Of a stretch of 64,000 nucleotides of DNA, positions 48,126 to 57,667 are shown piece after piece. The position numbers were made by a program, and so were the translations under genes. The stretch is from contig CAVOXI010000001.1 of NCBI GenBank assembly GCA_963700395.1, positions 496,001 to 560,000 of the forward strand, in the 5' to 3' direction. The stretch comes from Prado023 sp963700395 (GTDB taxonomy: Bacteria; Actinomycetota; Actinomycetes; S36-B12; CAIYMF01). The stretch's first letter is position 1. Each line of letters starts with the position of its first letter. Below the pieces are notes generated by a model, which did no database searches, had not been told where the DNA came from, and was given only the letters and a program-made list of their open reading frames with translations.

Positions 48126-49098
48126 TCAGCGGTCGAGCAACACGCGCGCCCTCCGCACGTCGTCGTCCATCTGGACGATCAGGTCCTCGACCGAGTCGAA
48201 GCGCAGCATCGCTCGGATCCGCTCGACGAACTCCACGTCCGCCCACCGGCCGTACACGTCAAAGCCCTCGGGGGCGTCCAGCACGAACGCCTCAACCCGC
48301 CGGGTCTCGCCGTCGAAGGTGGGGTTGGTGCCCACCGAGATGGCCGCGGGCCTCCAGCCTCCGCCGTCACCCTCTGCCCGGAAGTGCCCGGCGTACACCC
48401 CATCCCCGGGGACCGCCATCGTCGTCAGCCACGTCCACGTTCGCCGTGGGATAGCCCAGCTCCCGACCACGATGATCCCCGTGCACGACCGGACCCGACA
48501 CGCGATGTGACCGTCCCAGCGCCGCCGCAGCCCCGGCAACATCACCGAGTGCCACCAGTGCCCGGATCTCGGTCGAGGACACCGCCACGGGCGCGTCAGG
48601 CGCCTCAGAGGCCGCCCCACTGGCCTCCAGGGGCTCCAGGTCCACGACCGTCACGTCGAAACCGAGCTCGCGTCCCAGCTCAGCCAGGAGGGCGACGTCA
48701 CCGGCCGCGCGGTGCCCGAAGCGGAAGTTCCTCCCCACCACGACATGGCGGGCGTTGAGGGTGTCGGCCAGGACCCGGGAGGCGAAGCGCTCCGCCGACT
48801 CGGCGGCCAGCTCCGGGGTGAACTCCATGATGAGGACCCCGCTGATCCCCTCAGCTTCGAAGAGCTCGAGGCGATGCTCCATCGACGTGAGCAGCTGCGG
48901 AGCGATGTCGGGTCGGATCACCGACAGGGGGTGCGGATCGAATGTGATCGCGACGGGCAGAAGCCCCTCGGTCGCCGCGGCCACCGTCCGGTCGAGCAGG
49001 ATCCGGTGCCCGCGGTGGACGCCGTCGAACGCACCAACCGTGACGGAGGTCTCGGGGAGGTCACTGGGGACCTCGTCGCACCCTCGCCAGACATGCAT
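48126..49098 (-). CDS. ribF: Bifunctional riboflavin kinase/FAD synthetase, apparent frameshift
   Basis: Makes FMN and then FAD from riboflavin and ATP. N-terminal FAD synthetase: TVGAFDGVHRGHRILL (HxGH nucleotidyltransferase motif), ITFDPHPLSVI, VVVGRNFRFGHRAAGD and VSSTEIRALV. C-terminal kinase: LGYPTANVDV, then after a frame break near 48419 MAVPGDGVYAGHF, ISVGTNPTFDGETR and EAFVLDAPEGFDVYG. One extra base between GAC and ATG explains the break. ATG at 49098 (MHVWRG) is the family start. About 324 aa reconstructed. Essential in nearly all bacteria, so a true null is unlikely. Confidence 0.92.
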
Positions 49099-49203
49099 GC
49101 GCATACCCTGCCATGTCAGCCGAACCATCGCGGAATCCGTCCTACGTGGCCGGGACGCTGGCGTCCTGACCGATCGATCCAGCGGGCCCTAGACTCGTCA
49201 GGC

Positions 49204-50718
49204 ATGGCCACAGATGACGTCCGCAGCCTGCCCGAGGTACGCCAGGACGCGGCGGACCTGACTCCCCCCGCGGTCCGCAGGCGCCCGACGATGAGCCCCG
49301 AGCTGGTCGAATGGCTGGGCCACGAATGGGAGCCAGCACCGCGGATGCCCCACCCTGCGCAGGGCTCGGGAGTCTCCGAGCACACCGCGGCCCGACGTGC
49401 CGCGCTCTCGGAGCACTTCGCGGGGCAGCTGATCGTCGTGCCGTCCGGCCTCCTGAGGACCCGCGCCAACGACACGCAGTACCCGTTCCGCACCTCCTCG
49501 GCTTTCGTGTGGCTGACCGGCGAGACCGTGGAGGGCGCTGTCCTGGTGATGGCACCCGCACGTTCGGGCCCGGGGCACGATGCCACGCTGTACGTGCGCG
49601 AGTACCACCACGCGGGCTCAGAGGGGTACTTCACCGACCACCAGTTCGGCGCCATCTGGGTGGGCAACGTGCCGACTCCCGCCGAGACGGGCGAGGTGCT
49701 GGCCCTTGACTGTCGCCCACTGGCCGAGCTCCCCCACGCCGTGGCGGCATGGCGCGGGGAGGAGTGCGCGGTGCTGACGGGGCACGATGCGATCGTCGAT
49801 CCCCTGCTCCCCCGCGGCACCGGCCAGAAGCTCGCCGCCGTCATCGACGAGCTGCGCCTGGTCAAGGACGACTGGGAGATCTCCCGCCTGCAGCATGCCT
49901 GCGACGCGACCGCGCGCGGCTTCGCCGACGTCGCCCGTGAGGTCCCGCTGGTCCTCGACCGCCCCGTCCGGGGTGAGCGCTGGCTCGAGGGCACCTTCTG
50001 GCGGCGCGCCCGCCTTGAGGGCAACGAGGTCGGCTACACCTCCATCGTCGGGGCCGGGGCGCACGGCACGACCCTGCACTGGTGGCGCAACAACGGCCAG
50101 ATCCGCAGCGGGGACCTCCTCCTGGCCGACATGGGCATCGAGACCGAGGAGATCCACACCGCCGACGTCACCCGCACGTTCCCGCTCAGCGGGGAGTGGT
50201 CGCCCGTCCAGCGCAAGGTCTACGCGGCCGTCCTCGAGGCGCAGGAGGCGGGCATCGCCGAGTGCCGGGTCGGCAACGACTTCCTCGCGGCCAACCGCGC
50301 CTGCATGCGCGTGCTCGCCGAGCACCTGCACTCGTGGGGCATCCTCGACGTCACCCCGGACGTCTCCTGCAGCGAGGACCACGCGCAGCCCGGGGCGGGT
50401 CACCATCGACGGTGGACCCTGCACGGGGTCTCGCACAGCCTCGGACTCGACGTCCACGACTGCGCCCAGGCCCGCGAGGAGGCCTACACCCACGGACCGC
50501 TCGGCGCGAACCACGTCCTCACGGTCGAGCCCGGACTCTACTTCCAGGTCAACGACCTGTCGGTTCCCGCTGAGTACCGCGGGATCAGCGTGCGGATCGA
50601 GGACGACATCCAGGTGACGCCCACCGGGCCGGTCAACCTCTCCGGGGCACTCCCCCGCGATCCGGACGCGATCACCGAATGGATGCGCGAGGTTCAGGCC
50701 ACGCCGCTGGTGTTCTGA
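49204..50718 (+). CDS. pepP: Xaa-Pro aminopeptidase (aminopeptidase P family, M24B)
   Basis: Dinuclear-metal peptidase releasing N-terminal residues preceding proline. N-terminal AMP-N domain (RTRANDTQYPFRTSSAFVWL) and C-terminal pita-bread domain with metal ligands in LLADMGIETEEIHTADVTRTF (two Asp), HGVSHSLGLDVHD (His), TVEPGLYF and VRIEDD (Glu pair). 504 aa, standard for actinobacterial AmpP. ATG at 49204. It lies between divergent ribF and convergent truB, a block that usually lacks it. Confidence 0.92.
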   Translation: MATDDVRSLPEVRQDAADLTPPAVRRRPTMSPELVEWLGHEWEPAPRMPHPAQGSGVSEHTAARRAALSEHFAGQLIVVPSGLLRTRANDTQYPFRTSSAFVWLTGETVEGAVLVMAPARSGPGHDATLYVREYHHAGSEGYFTDHQFGAIWVGNVPTPAETGEVLALDCRPLAELPHAVAAWRGEECAVLTGHDAIVDPLLPRGTGQKLAAVIDELRLVKDDWEISRLQHACDATARGFADVAREVPLVLDRPVRGERWLEGTFWRRARLEGNEVGYTSIVGAGAHGTTLHWWRNNGQIRSGDLLLADMGIETEEIHTADVTRTFPLSGEWSPVQRKVYAAVLEAQEAGIAECRVGNDFLAANRACMRVLAEHLHSWGILDVTPDVSCSEDHAQPGAGHHRRWTLHGVSHSLGLDVHDCAQAREEAYTHGPLGANHVLTVEPGLYFQVNDLSVPAEYRGISVRIEDDIQVTPTGPVNLSGALPRDPDAITEWMREVQATPLVF

Positions 50719-50727
50719 GCCGTCGCA

Positions 50728-50791
50728 CCGCGACGAACTTGGACGCTTGTTGCTGCACTTGCGGCAACTCCAACCCAAGTTGACCTCGCGG
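50728..50791. repeat. Multi-stem inverted-repeat element A between convergent pepP and truB
   Basis: Nested pairing: outer CCGCGA/TCGCGG, middle AACTTGG (50736-50742)/CCAAGTT (50775-50781), a symmetric 6x6 internal loop, then inner GTTGC (50749-50753)/GCAAC (50764-50768) with a 10-base loop TGCACTTGCG. Element B at 58846-58915 repeats the same plan with similar stem and loop sequence. It may be a bidirectional terminator or a member of a dispersed extragenic palindrome family. A (CGG)n-like run follows to about 50806. Confidence 0.7.
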
Positions 50792-50855
50792 CGGCGGCGG
50801 CGGCGGCTGCGGTCGCTTGGCTGCTGCAGGGCGCGGGGCCGGGCCTTCGACGGGG

Positions 50856-51860
50856 TCAGGGCTGGGAGAAGACCGCGAGGTACTCGGCGGTGTCGTCCGG
50901 ACGCGGCCGCGCGAGGGCAAGGAACTCCCCGTCCAACGCGAACAGCGCATGCGCAGGAGCAGCTCCGCGGTCGGCCCAATCCGGGGTGTGCGGGTGGGCC
51001 GCCACCAGGGCGGCACTGTGCGCGTCCAGCACGGATGGGGCGATGAGCTCGGGCCTCGTCGCCCGTGCCCACGCCATGCCCAGCTCGATGGTCCGCCCGT
51101 GCCGTACGGCGTTGGCATCGGCATCGGTCAGGGTGACGCACGGGAAGGCCCTGCGGGCGACCGAGGCCATGTCCAACACGTCAAGGTCCTCCGCCAGCTG
51201 CTCGAGCGTGCGAGCCCGGTCGAGCTCGAAGCAGCCCACACGCCCACGACGAAGGGCTGTCAGGTGACCGCCGACGCCCAGGGCCGCGCCGAGGTCGCGA
51301 GCCAGCGCACGGACGTACGTGCCTGATGAGCAGACAACGAGCACGTCCAGATCAAGCGCCCCGAGCTCCGGCTGCGGACGCACCTCGAGCACCTCGAACC
51401 GACCAACGACGACCGGCCGCGGCGCGAGCTCAACGTCCTCGCCGCCACGCACACGATCGTGGGACCGGCGTCCCTGCACCTTGATCGCCGACACCGATGA
51501 CGGGCGCTGCATGATCGGGCCCGTCAGCGTGGCGATCACCAGTGCCAGCTCGTCGGGAGTCAGCTCCTGGGCCGGCGCTCCGTCGAGGCGCTCGCCCTCG
51601 GAGTCGTCGGTGACTGTGGCCCAGCCGAGGCGGATGGTGGCCGAGTAGGTCTTGTCCGAGCCGCTGATGTGTCCCAGCAGCCGCGTGGCCCGCCCGATGC
51701 CGACGACCAGGACGCCCGTGGCCATGGGGTCCAGCGTGCCGGCGTGGCCGACGCGGCGGGTTCCGGCGAGCCGACGCATCCGGGAGACCACGTCGTGGGA
51801 CGTGAGGCCCGCGGGCTTGTCGACGAGAACGATGCCTTCGGGAGGTGTCGTGGACCTCAC
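50856..51860 (-). CDS. truB: tRNA pseudouridine(55) synthase TruB
   Basis: Makes the universal pseudouridine 55 in the tRNA T-loop. Active-site Asp in VGHAGTLDPMATGVLVVG; IVLVDKPAGLTSHDVVSRMR at the start; later KTYSATIRLG, RPSSVSAIKVQGRRSHDRVR and CSSGTYVRALARDLG. The C-terminal region has the actinobacterial extension (ALFALDGEFLALARP). About 334 aa from GTG 51860. The frame is open to a TTG at 51890, one base after the rbfA stop, so the start is uncertain by 10 codons. Confidence 0.93.
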   Translation of the reverse strand: MRSTTPPEGIVLVDKPAGLTSHDVVSRMRRLAGTRRVGHAGTLDPMATGVLVVGIGRATRLLGHISGSDKTYSATIRLGWATVTDDSEGERLDGAPAQELTPDELALVIATLTGPIMQRPSSVSAIKVQGRRSHDRVRGGEDVELAPRPVVVGRFEVLEVRPQPELGALDLDVLVVCSSGTYVRALARDLGAALGVGGHLTALRRGRVGCFELDRARTLEQLAEDLDVLDMASVARRAFPCVTLTDADANAVRHGRTIELGMAWARATRPELIAPSVLDAHSAALVAAHPHTPDWADRGAAPAHALFALDGEFLALARPRPDDTAEYLAVFSQP

Positions 51861-51891
51861 CGTTGTCGCGTCGAAGGCGGTCTGGGGCAAC

Positions 51892-52383
51892 TCAGTGGTC
51901 GGTCTCTGCGAGTGGGGCGATCGCGGACACCTCGTCGTCGAGCGAGGCAGCGTCCTCGTCCTCACGCGGGGCCCGGTAGGGATCCGGCTCGCCGGCGTAC
52001 TCCGCCCCGACGCGCACGGCCGCGACCGCCGCGTCGGTCGCAGCCGCCTTCGCGAGCAGGTCGTCGATGTGCCGCGCGTTCTCCGGGACGGCGTCGGCGA
52101 TGAACGTCAGGGAGGGCGTGTGCCGCACGCCGGTCTGCCGACCGACCTCGGTGCGCAGGATCCCCTTGGCGGACTCCAGCGCGGCGGCGGTCTCGGCCAG
52201 CTCCTCGGGAGTTCCGAGGACCGTGTAGAACACGGTCGCCTCACGCATGTCATTCGTGACCCGGGCGTCGGTGATGGTCACGAATCCGAGCCTCGGATCC
52301 TTGACCCGCGTCTCCAGGGTCTGTGCCACGATCACCTTCACCCGGTCTGCCAAACGGCGAACTCGCGCCTCATGGGCTCCCAC
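51892..52383 (-). CDS. rbfA: 30S ribosome-binding factor RbfA
   Basis: KH-fold assembly factor for the 16S rRNA 5' region and 30S maturation. Family blocks RLADRVKVIVAQTLETRVKDP, RLGFVTITDARVTNDMREA, VFYTVLGTPEE and VRHTPSLTFIADAVPENARH followed by IDDLLAKA. 163 aa with an acidic C-terminal tail (REDEDAASLDDE). GTG start after GGAGAGG. In the infB operon between DUF503 and truB, as usual. Confidence 0.94.
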   Translation of the reverse strand: MGAHEARVRRLADRVKVIVAQTLETRVKDPRLGFVTITDARVTNDMREATVFYTVLGTPEELAETAAALESAKGILRTEVGRQTGVRHTPSLTFIADAVPENARHIDDLLAKAAATDAAVAAVRVGAEYAGEPDPYRAPREDEDAASLDDEVSAIAPLAETDH

Positions 52384-52438
52384 GATGTCCGCCTCTCCTC
52401 GTCGCGTCTGCGTTACCAGTCACTGCACTCGCCCGACC

Positions 52439-52735
52439 TCAGTCGTCGTCACCGACGAACCGCTGCCGGGCGCCGATCATCTCGTACTCCGGCAGCTCCG
52501 CCACCCACCGCTCGCAGGCATCGAGCACCTTCTGGCAGTGCGCCCGATCAGGGCCCACCGCCGCGACCCCGACAAGTGTGCGCCTGTGCAGGTCCAGATG
52601 GCCAGCCTCAGACGCCGCCACGTCGAACCGGCGACGCAGCTGCGCCACCAGCCCCCGAACGTGGCCACGCTTGTCCTTCAGCGAGCGCACGTCGTCGGGG
52701 AGCAGCAGGTCGACGTCCAGGATCCCGACGAACAC
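52439..52735 (-). CDS. DUF503 (YlxP-like) family protein
   Basis: 98-aa conserved protein encoded between infB and rbfA. Starts MFVGILDVDLLLPDDVRSLK, then KDKRGHVRGLVAQLRRRFDV, EAGHLDLHRRTLVGVAAV and QKVLDACERWVAELPE, the full DUF503 pattern. Its position suggests a role in ribosome maturation or translation, and Bacillus YlxP has been linked to 30S maturation; function is not established here. GTG start, 17 bases after the infB stop. Confidence 0.9.
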   Translation of the reverse strand: MFVGILDVDLLLPDDVRSLKDKRGHVRGLVAQLRRRFDVAASEAGHLDLHRRTLVGVAAVGPDRAHCQKVLDACERWVAELPEYEMIGARQRFVGDDD

Positions 52736-52752
52736 CGCTGCTCCCCCACGAC

Positions 52753-55650
52753 TCAGGCGCGGGACTTCTCCCGCATCTCGAACGTCTCGATCACGTCATC
52801 GACCTTGATGTCGTTGAACGACCCCAGGCCGATGCCGCACTCGTAGCCCTCGCGGACCTCGGTGACGTCGTCCTTGAACCGCCGCAGCGAGCCGACAGCC
52901 AGGTTGTCCGCGACCACGACACCGTCGCGGACCAGGCGCGCCTTGCTGTTGCGCTTGATCTCCCCGGAGCGCACGAGCGTTCCGGCGATGGTGCCGAACT
53001 TGGAGCTCTTGAAGACCTCGCGCACCTCGGCGGTGCCCAGCTGGGCCTCCTCGTACTCCGGCTTGAGCATGCCCTTGAGGGCCGCCTCGATGTCATCGAT
53101 CGCCGAGTAGATGACGTTGTAGTACCGGATGTCCACACCCTCGCGGTCGGCGAGCTCGGTGGCCTTGCCCTGCGGCCGGACGTTGAAGCCGATGATGACG
53201 GCCTTCGACGCAGCAGCGAGCATGACGTTGGTCTCGGTGATCGCACCGACACCGCGGTCGATGATCCGCAGGTTGACCTCCTCGCCGACATCGATGCCCA
53301 TGAGGGAGTCCTCCAGGGCCTCGACCGAGCCGGACACGTCGCCCTTGAGGATCAGGTTGAGCTCCTGGACCTCGCCGGTCTCCAGCTGCTTGAGGAAGTC
53401 CTCGAGCGTCCGGCGGCCACGTCGCTTGGCCAGCTGCGCGTTGCGCTCACGGGCCTGACGGGTCTGGGCGATCTGGCGTGCCACCCGGTCCTCGCCGACG
53501 ACGAGGAAGGAGTCGCCCGCCCCGGGCACTGAGGTCAGGCCCAGGACCTGGACCGGACGTGCCGGGGTGGCCTCGTCCACGGTGTCGCCGTGCTCGTCGA
53601 GCATGGCCCGGACACGCCCGAAGGCGTCGCCTGCCACGATCGAGTCACCCGGGCGCAGGGTGCCGCGCTGCACCAGCACGGTGGCCACCGGGCCGCGACC
53701 GCGGTCCAGGTGTGCCTCGATCGCCACGCCCTGGGCGTCCTGCTTGGGGTTGGCCCGCAGGTCCAGGGTGGCATCGGCGGTCAGCACGATGGCCTCGAGA
53801 AGGGCGTCGATGTTCAGGCGCCCCTTGGCCGAGACGTCGACGAACATGGTGTCGCCGCCGAACTCCTCGGCCACCAGCCCGTACTCGGTGAGCTGGCCGC
53901 GGACCTTGACGGGGTCGGCGCCCTCCTTGTCGATCTTGTTCACCGCGACCACGATCGGCACCCCGGCGGCCTGCGCGTGGTTCAGCGCCTCCACCGTCTG
54001 GGGCTTCACGCCGTCGTCGGCCGCGACGACCAGAACCGCGATGTCGGTGACCTGGGCACCGCGGGCACGCATGGCCGTGAATGCCTCGTGGCCCGGTGTG
54101 TCGATGAAGGTCAGCGTGCGGTCGTTGCCGGCCACGGGGACGGTGACCTGGTAGGCACCGATGTGCTGGGTGATCCCACCGGCCTCGCCCTCGACCACCT
54201 TCGTGGAGCGGATCGCGTCCAGGAGCTTGGTCTTGCCGTGGTCGACGTGACCCATGACCGTGACGACCGGGGGCCGGATCACGAGGTCGGACTCGTCGCC
54301 CTCGTCCTCACCGAACTCGAGGTCGAAGGTGCCGAGCAGCTCGCGGTCCTCGTCCTCCGGGGACACGACCTGGACGTCGAAGTCCAGCTCCTGGCCCAGC
54401 AGGCGCAGGGTGTCGTCGTCCACCGACTGGGTCGCGGTGAGCATCTCGCCGAGCTTGAACATCACCGTGACCAGGTCGGCCGCCGAGCAGTTGATCCGCT
54501 CGGCGAAGTCGGTCAGCGACGCGCCACGGGGCAGCCGGACGACCGCACCGTTGCCGCGCGGGAGCCGCACGCCACCGATCGCGGGCGCCTGCATGTTCTC
54601 GTACTCCTGGCGCTTGGCGCGCTTGGACTTGCGACCCTTCGTGGGCCGTCCGCCGGGCCGGCCGAAGGCACCAGCGGTGCCACCGCGACCCGGGCCACCG
54701 GGACGTCCACCGCCGCCGGGACGTCCGGGCGCACCCGCACCGGGACCAGCCGGGCGGTAGCCACCGGGACCACCGGTCCCACCACCGGCGCCGCCCGGAC
54801 CTCCGGGACGGAAGCCGCCGCCGGCGCCACCGGGCCGGGCACCGGTCGTGCTGGGACCACCCGGACGACCGGGAGCGCCACCAGGGCCACCAGGACGCCC
54901 ACCGGGGCCGCCGGGACGTGAACCCGGCCCGCCGGGACGCCCTGGGGCCGCGGGGCGGACAGCGGGGCGCGGAGGCATCGAGCCGGGGTTGGGACGCGGG
55001 CCACCGGGACCCGCCGGGGCCGGGGGACGCGGAGCGGCGGCTGGGCCGGCCGCGGCGGGCGCAGGACGGCCCATGCCAGAGCCGGAGAAGGGGTTGTTGC
55101 CCGGGCGCGGCCCGGGGCTCGGGCGGCCCATGCCGGGGCTGCCGTACGGGTTGTTCCCCGGACGTGGGCTCGGTGCCGGGCGGGCGGCCGTGCCGCCATC
55201 GGCCGGTGCCGCGGTGCTGGCTGCCGGTGCCTCCTGTGCTGCCGGAGCCGCGGCGGCGGGCGCCTCGGGGACAGCTGGGGCCACGGGGACAGCGGGGGTC
55301 ACGGGGGCGATCGGTGCCGCGGGCTCGGCAGGGCGTGCCGGTCCAGCGGGCGTGGCCGTGACGGCCGGGCCTGCGGGGGCGGACACGGCGGGCGCCTCTG
55401 GAGCCGCGGCAGCAGGTGCGGCCTCGGGGGTCGCCGCTGGTGCGGCAGGCCGGCCGGGGGTCGGACCTGCGGTCGGCCGCGGTGCCTCCGGCTTGGCCGG
55501 GAAGGCCTCGCGAAGCTTGCGTTCGACGGGTGCCTCAATGGTTGAGGCCGCCGACTTCACATACTCACCGTTCGCGTTGAGCCACGTAACGGCGTCCTTG
55601 CTGGGAATACCCAACTCCTTGGCCAGTGTGCTGACCCGAACCTTCGACAC
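52753..55650 (-). CDS. infB: Translation initiation factor IF-2
   Basis: GTPase that brings initiator tRNA to the ribosome. 965 aa. Residues 1-50 are the IF2N helix bundle (VSTLAKELGIPSKDAVTWLN). Residues ~55-350 form a low-complexity Ala/Pro then Gly/Pro/Arg region (RPGGPGG-type repeats), typical of actinobacteria but long. A second IF2N segment (LTDFAERINCSAADLVTVMF) precedes the G domain: GHVDHGKTKLLDAIR, DTPGHEAF and NKIDK, then domains II-IV. GTG start preceded by GAGGAGAG. Part of the nusA-ylxR-infB operon. Confidence 0.96.
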   Translation of the reverse strand: MSKVRVSTLAKELGIPSKDAVTWLNANGEYVKSAASTIEAPVERKLREAFPAKPEAPRPTAGPTPGRPAAPAATPEAAPAAAAPEAPAVSAPAGPAVTATPAGPARPAEPAAPIAPVTPAVPVAPAVPEAPAAAAPAAQEAPAASTAAPADGGTAARPAPSPRPGNNPYGSPGMGRPSPGPRPGNNPFSGSGMGRPAPAAAGPAAAPRPPAPAGPGGPRPNPGSMPPRPAVRPAAPGRPGGPGSRPGGPGGRPGGPGGAPGRPGGPSTTGARPGGAGGGFRPGGPGGAGGGTGGPGGYRPAGPGAGAPGRPGGGGRPGGPGRGGTAGAFGRPGGRPTKGRKSKRAKRQEYENMQAPAIGGVRLPRGNGAVVRLPRGASLTDFAERINCSAADLVTVMFKLGEMLTATQSVDDDTLRLLGQELDFDVQVVSPEDEDRELLGTFDLEFGEDEGDESDLVIRPPVVTVMGHVDHGKTKLLDAIRSTKVVEGEAGGITQHIGAYQVTVPVAGNDRTLTFIDTPGHEAFTAMRARGAQVTDIAVLVVAADDGVKPQTVEALNHAQAAGVPIVVAVNKIDKEGADPVKVRGQLTEYGLVAEEFGGDTMFVDVSAKGRLNIDALLEAIVLTADATLDLRANPKQDAQGVAIEAHLDRGRGPVATVLVQRGTLRPGDSIVAGDAFGRVRAMLDEHGDTVDEATPARPVQVLGLTSVPGAGDSFLVVGEDRVARQIAQTRQARERNAQLAKRRGRRTLEDFLKQLETGEVQELNLILKGDVSGSVEALEDSLMGIDVGEEVNLRIIDRGVGAITETNVMLAAASKAVIIGFNVRPQGKATELADREGVDIRYYNVIYSAIDDIEAALKGMLKPEYEEAQLGTAEVREVFKSSKFGTIAGTLVRSGEIKRNSKARLVRDGVVVADNLAVGSLRRFKDDVTEVREGYECGIGLGSFNDIKVDDVIETFEMREKSRA

Positions 55651-55746
55651 TTCTCTCCTCGTCTTGGTCCGAGCCCCTGGTGTCTGTCAGGGCATGGACC
55701 GCTGGTTGCTGGTGGGCACGCTCATAGCAGCGAGCTCATTGAGTGC

Positions 55747-56085
55747 TCATTCCGTTTCGCTCCTCAACCGTTGAAGTGCGGTCTTGTCGTCGTCGTGCGA
55801 CCGTTCTGCGATCCACGCGCGCACAGCCGCGGTGTCGAGTGCTCCTGTGGCCCGCAGGGCCCGTGGGAGCGCCCGGCGCCGCTCCGCCAGTTCCAGGCAG
55901 CCGATGGTCGGATGCAGGTACGCACCGCGACCGGGTTGCCGGGACCGGGGATCCGGGAGGCACAGGCCGTCCCGGGCGGTGACCCGAAGCAGATCGGACT
56001 TGTCGGCCCGAGTCCGGCAGGCGACGCAGGTTCGCGTCGGTTGACCTTGCTGGGCAGACACTGGAGAGTCTAGCGCGGAACTCAC
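55747..56085 (-). CDS. YlxR family RNA-binding protein
   Basis: Small basic protein of 112 aa encoded between nusA and infB in most Gram-positive bacteria. Signature PTRTCVACRTRADKSDLLR and PGRGAYLHPTIGCLELAERR. YlxR proteins bind RNA and have been proposed to act on RNase P or as regulators; the role here is inferred from position. The GTG at 56085 overlaps the nusA stop as GTGA and is preferred over a GTG at 56061. A 96-base gap follows before infB. Confidence 0.9.
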   Translation of the reverse strand: MSSALDSPVSAQQGQPTRTCVACRTRADKSDLLRVTARDGLCLPDPRSRQPGRGAYLHPTIGCLELAERRRALPRALRATGALDTAAVRAWIAERSHDDDKTALQRLRSETE

Positions 56086-57095
56086 CGCAGTCCCGAATCC
56101 GCACTCTCGGGGTCCGTCGGCGCGGTGTCGGACCTGATGTCGATCCGCCAGCCCGTCAGCCGAGCGGCGAGGCGGGCATTCTGGCCCTCCTTGCCGATGG
56201 CCAGGGAGAGCTGGTAGTCGGGAACGATCACCCGCGCCGAGCGGGTGTCCTCGTCGACGACCTCCACGGAGGTCACGCGCGCGGGTGACAGCGCGTTGCC
56301 GACCATCGTCGCCGGGTCGTCGGACCAGTCGACGATGTCGATCTTCTCCCCGTCGAGCTCGGCCATGACGTTGCGCACCCGCGATCCCATCGGCCCGATG
56401 CACGCGCCCTTCGGGTTCAGCCCGGGCCGGTGCGAGCGGACGGCCATCTTCGTGCGGTGCCCCGCCTCGCGGGCCAGGGCGACGATCTCCACCGATCCCT
56501 CCGCGATCTCGGGGACCTCGAGGGCGAACAGGGCCTTGACGAGTCCGGGGTGCGTGCGCGAGAGCACGACCTGCGTGCCCTTGGCGCTTCGGCGGGTCCC
56601 CACGACCAGGGCCTTCATCCGGGAGCCGTGCGGGTGCGCCTCGGTGGCGATCGCCTCCTGCGGGGGAAGCACGCCCTCGACCTTGCCCAGGTCGACGAAG
56701 ACCAGTCGCGGGTCCTGTCCCTGCTGGACGACTCCGGAGACGAGGTCGCCGATCTTGCCCTCGAAGTGGCCGTGGGTGACGTCGTCCTCCGCCTCACGCA
56801 GGCGCTGGACGAGGACCTGGCGGGCGGTGGTCGAGGCGACCCGCCCGAACCCCTCGGGAGTGTCGTCGTACTCGCGGGGGATGAACCCCTCCTCGGCTGC
56901 CTCGGGGACGTCCTCGACGGCCCAGACCGTGACGTGGCCCGTCTCCCGGTTGAGCTCCACCCTGGCCTGGGTGCTGGCGCCCGGCGTGTGGTGGTAGGCC
57001 ACCAGCAGGGCCTGCTCGATCGAGTCGACCAGGAGGTCCACCGAGATCTCCTTGTCCACTGCGACGGCGCGCATCGCGGACATGTCGATGTCCAT
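56082..57095 (-). CDS. nusA: Transcription termination/antitermination factor NusA
   Basis: RNA-polymerase-binding elongation factor. N-terminal domain (MSAMRAVAVDKEISVDLLVD), S1 domain (GDLVSGVVQQGQDPRLVFVD) and two KH domains (GSVEIVALAREAGHRTKMAV, PKGACIGPMGSRVRNVMAEL, then LSLAIGKEGQNARLAARLTG). About 337 aa, without the acidic repeats of proteobacterial NusA, as in other actinobacteria. ATG at 57095 follows GAGGAGG; the upstream frame is in rimP. Immediately downstream of rimP. Confidence 0.95.
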   Translation of the reverse strand: MDIDMSAMRAVAVDKEISVDLLVDSIEQALLVAYHHTPGASTQARVELNRETGHVTVWAVEDVPEAAEEGFIPREYDDTPEGFGRVASTTARQVLVQRLREAEDDVTHGHFEGKIGDLVSGVVQQGQDPRLVFVDLGKVEGVLPPQEAIATEAHPHGSRMKALVVGTRRSAKGTQVVLSRTHPGLVKALFALEVPEIAEGSVEIVALAREAGHRTKMAVRSHRPGLNPKGACIGPMGSRVRNVMAELDGEKIDIVDWSDDPATMVGNALSPARVTSVEVVDEDTRSARVIVPDYQLSLAIGKEGQNARLAARLTGWRIDIRSDTAPTDPESADSGLR

Positions 57096-57096
57096 G

Positions 57097-57667
57097 TCAG
57101 CCCTCCTCAGGAGCGGTGATGGTGGAGGGGGTCTCGTCGTCGGGCGTCTCGTCGTCGGGCGTCTCGTCGTCGGCATCGAGGTCGGTCTCGTCGAGCTCGA
57201 CCTCCTCGATCCGGGTGAACTCCACCTGGACCACTGCGCGTGCCACGTCGTCGTAGTGGATCGTCATCTCGGTGCCCTCGACGTCGAGGACGGCCTCGGA
57301 CTCGTCGGCGCTGAGCACCCGCCCCACCACGGGCTCGCCCGACCGTGGGGTGACCTGCGACCAACCTGCCGACCGCGCGGCTCCAGTGCCGTGGGAGTTG
57401 CAGGGGGCGGTCCACGCCCGGTGAGGTGACCTCCAGCACGAAAGCCGAGTTGCCGAGCACCGTGGACTCGTCGAGGACCCGGGAGATCTCACGGCTGATG
57501 CTGGCGACGAGGTCGAGGGTCAGGCCGCCCGAGTGGTGGTCGACCACGATGCGCACGAGGCGGCGCTTGCCGGCCTGGCGGATGACGACGTCCTCGAGGT
57601 CACAGTCCAGCCCCGCGACTATGGGCTCGGCCAGGGACCGCAGCGCCTTGGCCTGGGATGCCGACAT
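57097..57667 (-). CDS. rimP: Ribosome maturation factor RimP, apparent frameshift
   Basis: 30S assembly factor. N-terminal: LRSLAEPIVAGLDCDLEDVV, IVVDHHSGGLTLDLVASISR, FVLEVTSPGVDRPLQLPRHW; after a break near 57362 the C-terminal domain continues (QVTPRSGEPVVGRVL, YDDVARAVVQVEF). One extra base in the GTTGG context explains it. About 189 aa reconstructed. The C-terminus carries an acidic DDETP repeat encoded by a 15-base tandem repeat. First gene of the rimP-nusA-ylxR-infB operon. Confidence 0.9.
57132..57173 (-). repeat. 15-base tandem repeat in the rimP 3' end
   Basis: GTCTCGTCGTCGGGC-type units occur nearly three times in tandem, encoding DDETP-DDETP-DDETP in the acidic tail of RimP. Such short in-frame repeats can change length by slippage without breaking the frame. 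Confidence 0.75.

Noticed and set aside
50785..50806. CGG trinucleotide run as a separate microsatellite feature
   Set aside because: Short and expected in ~70% G+C DNA; mentioned only as the flank of element A.
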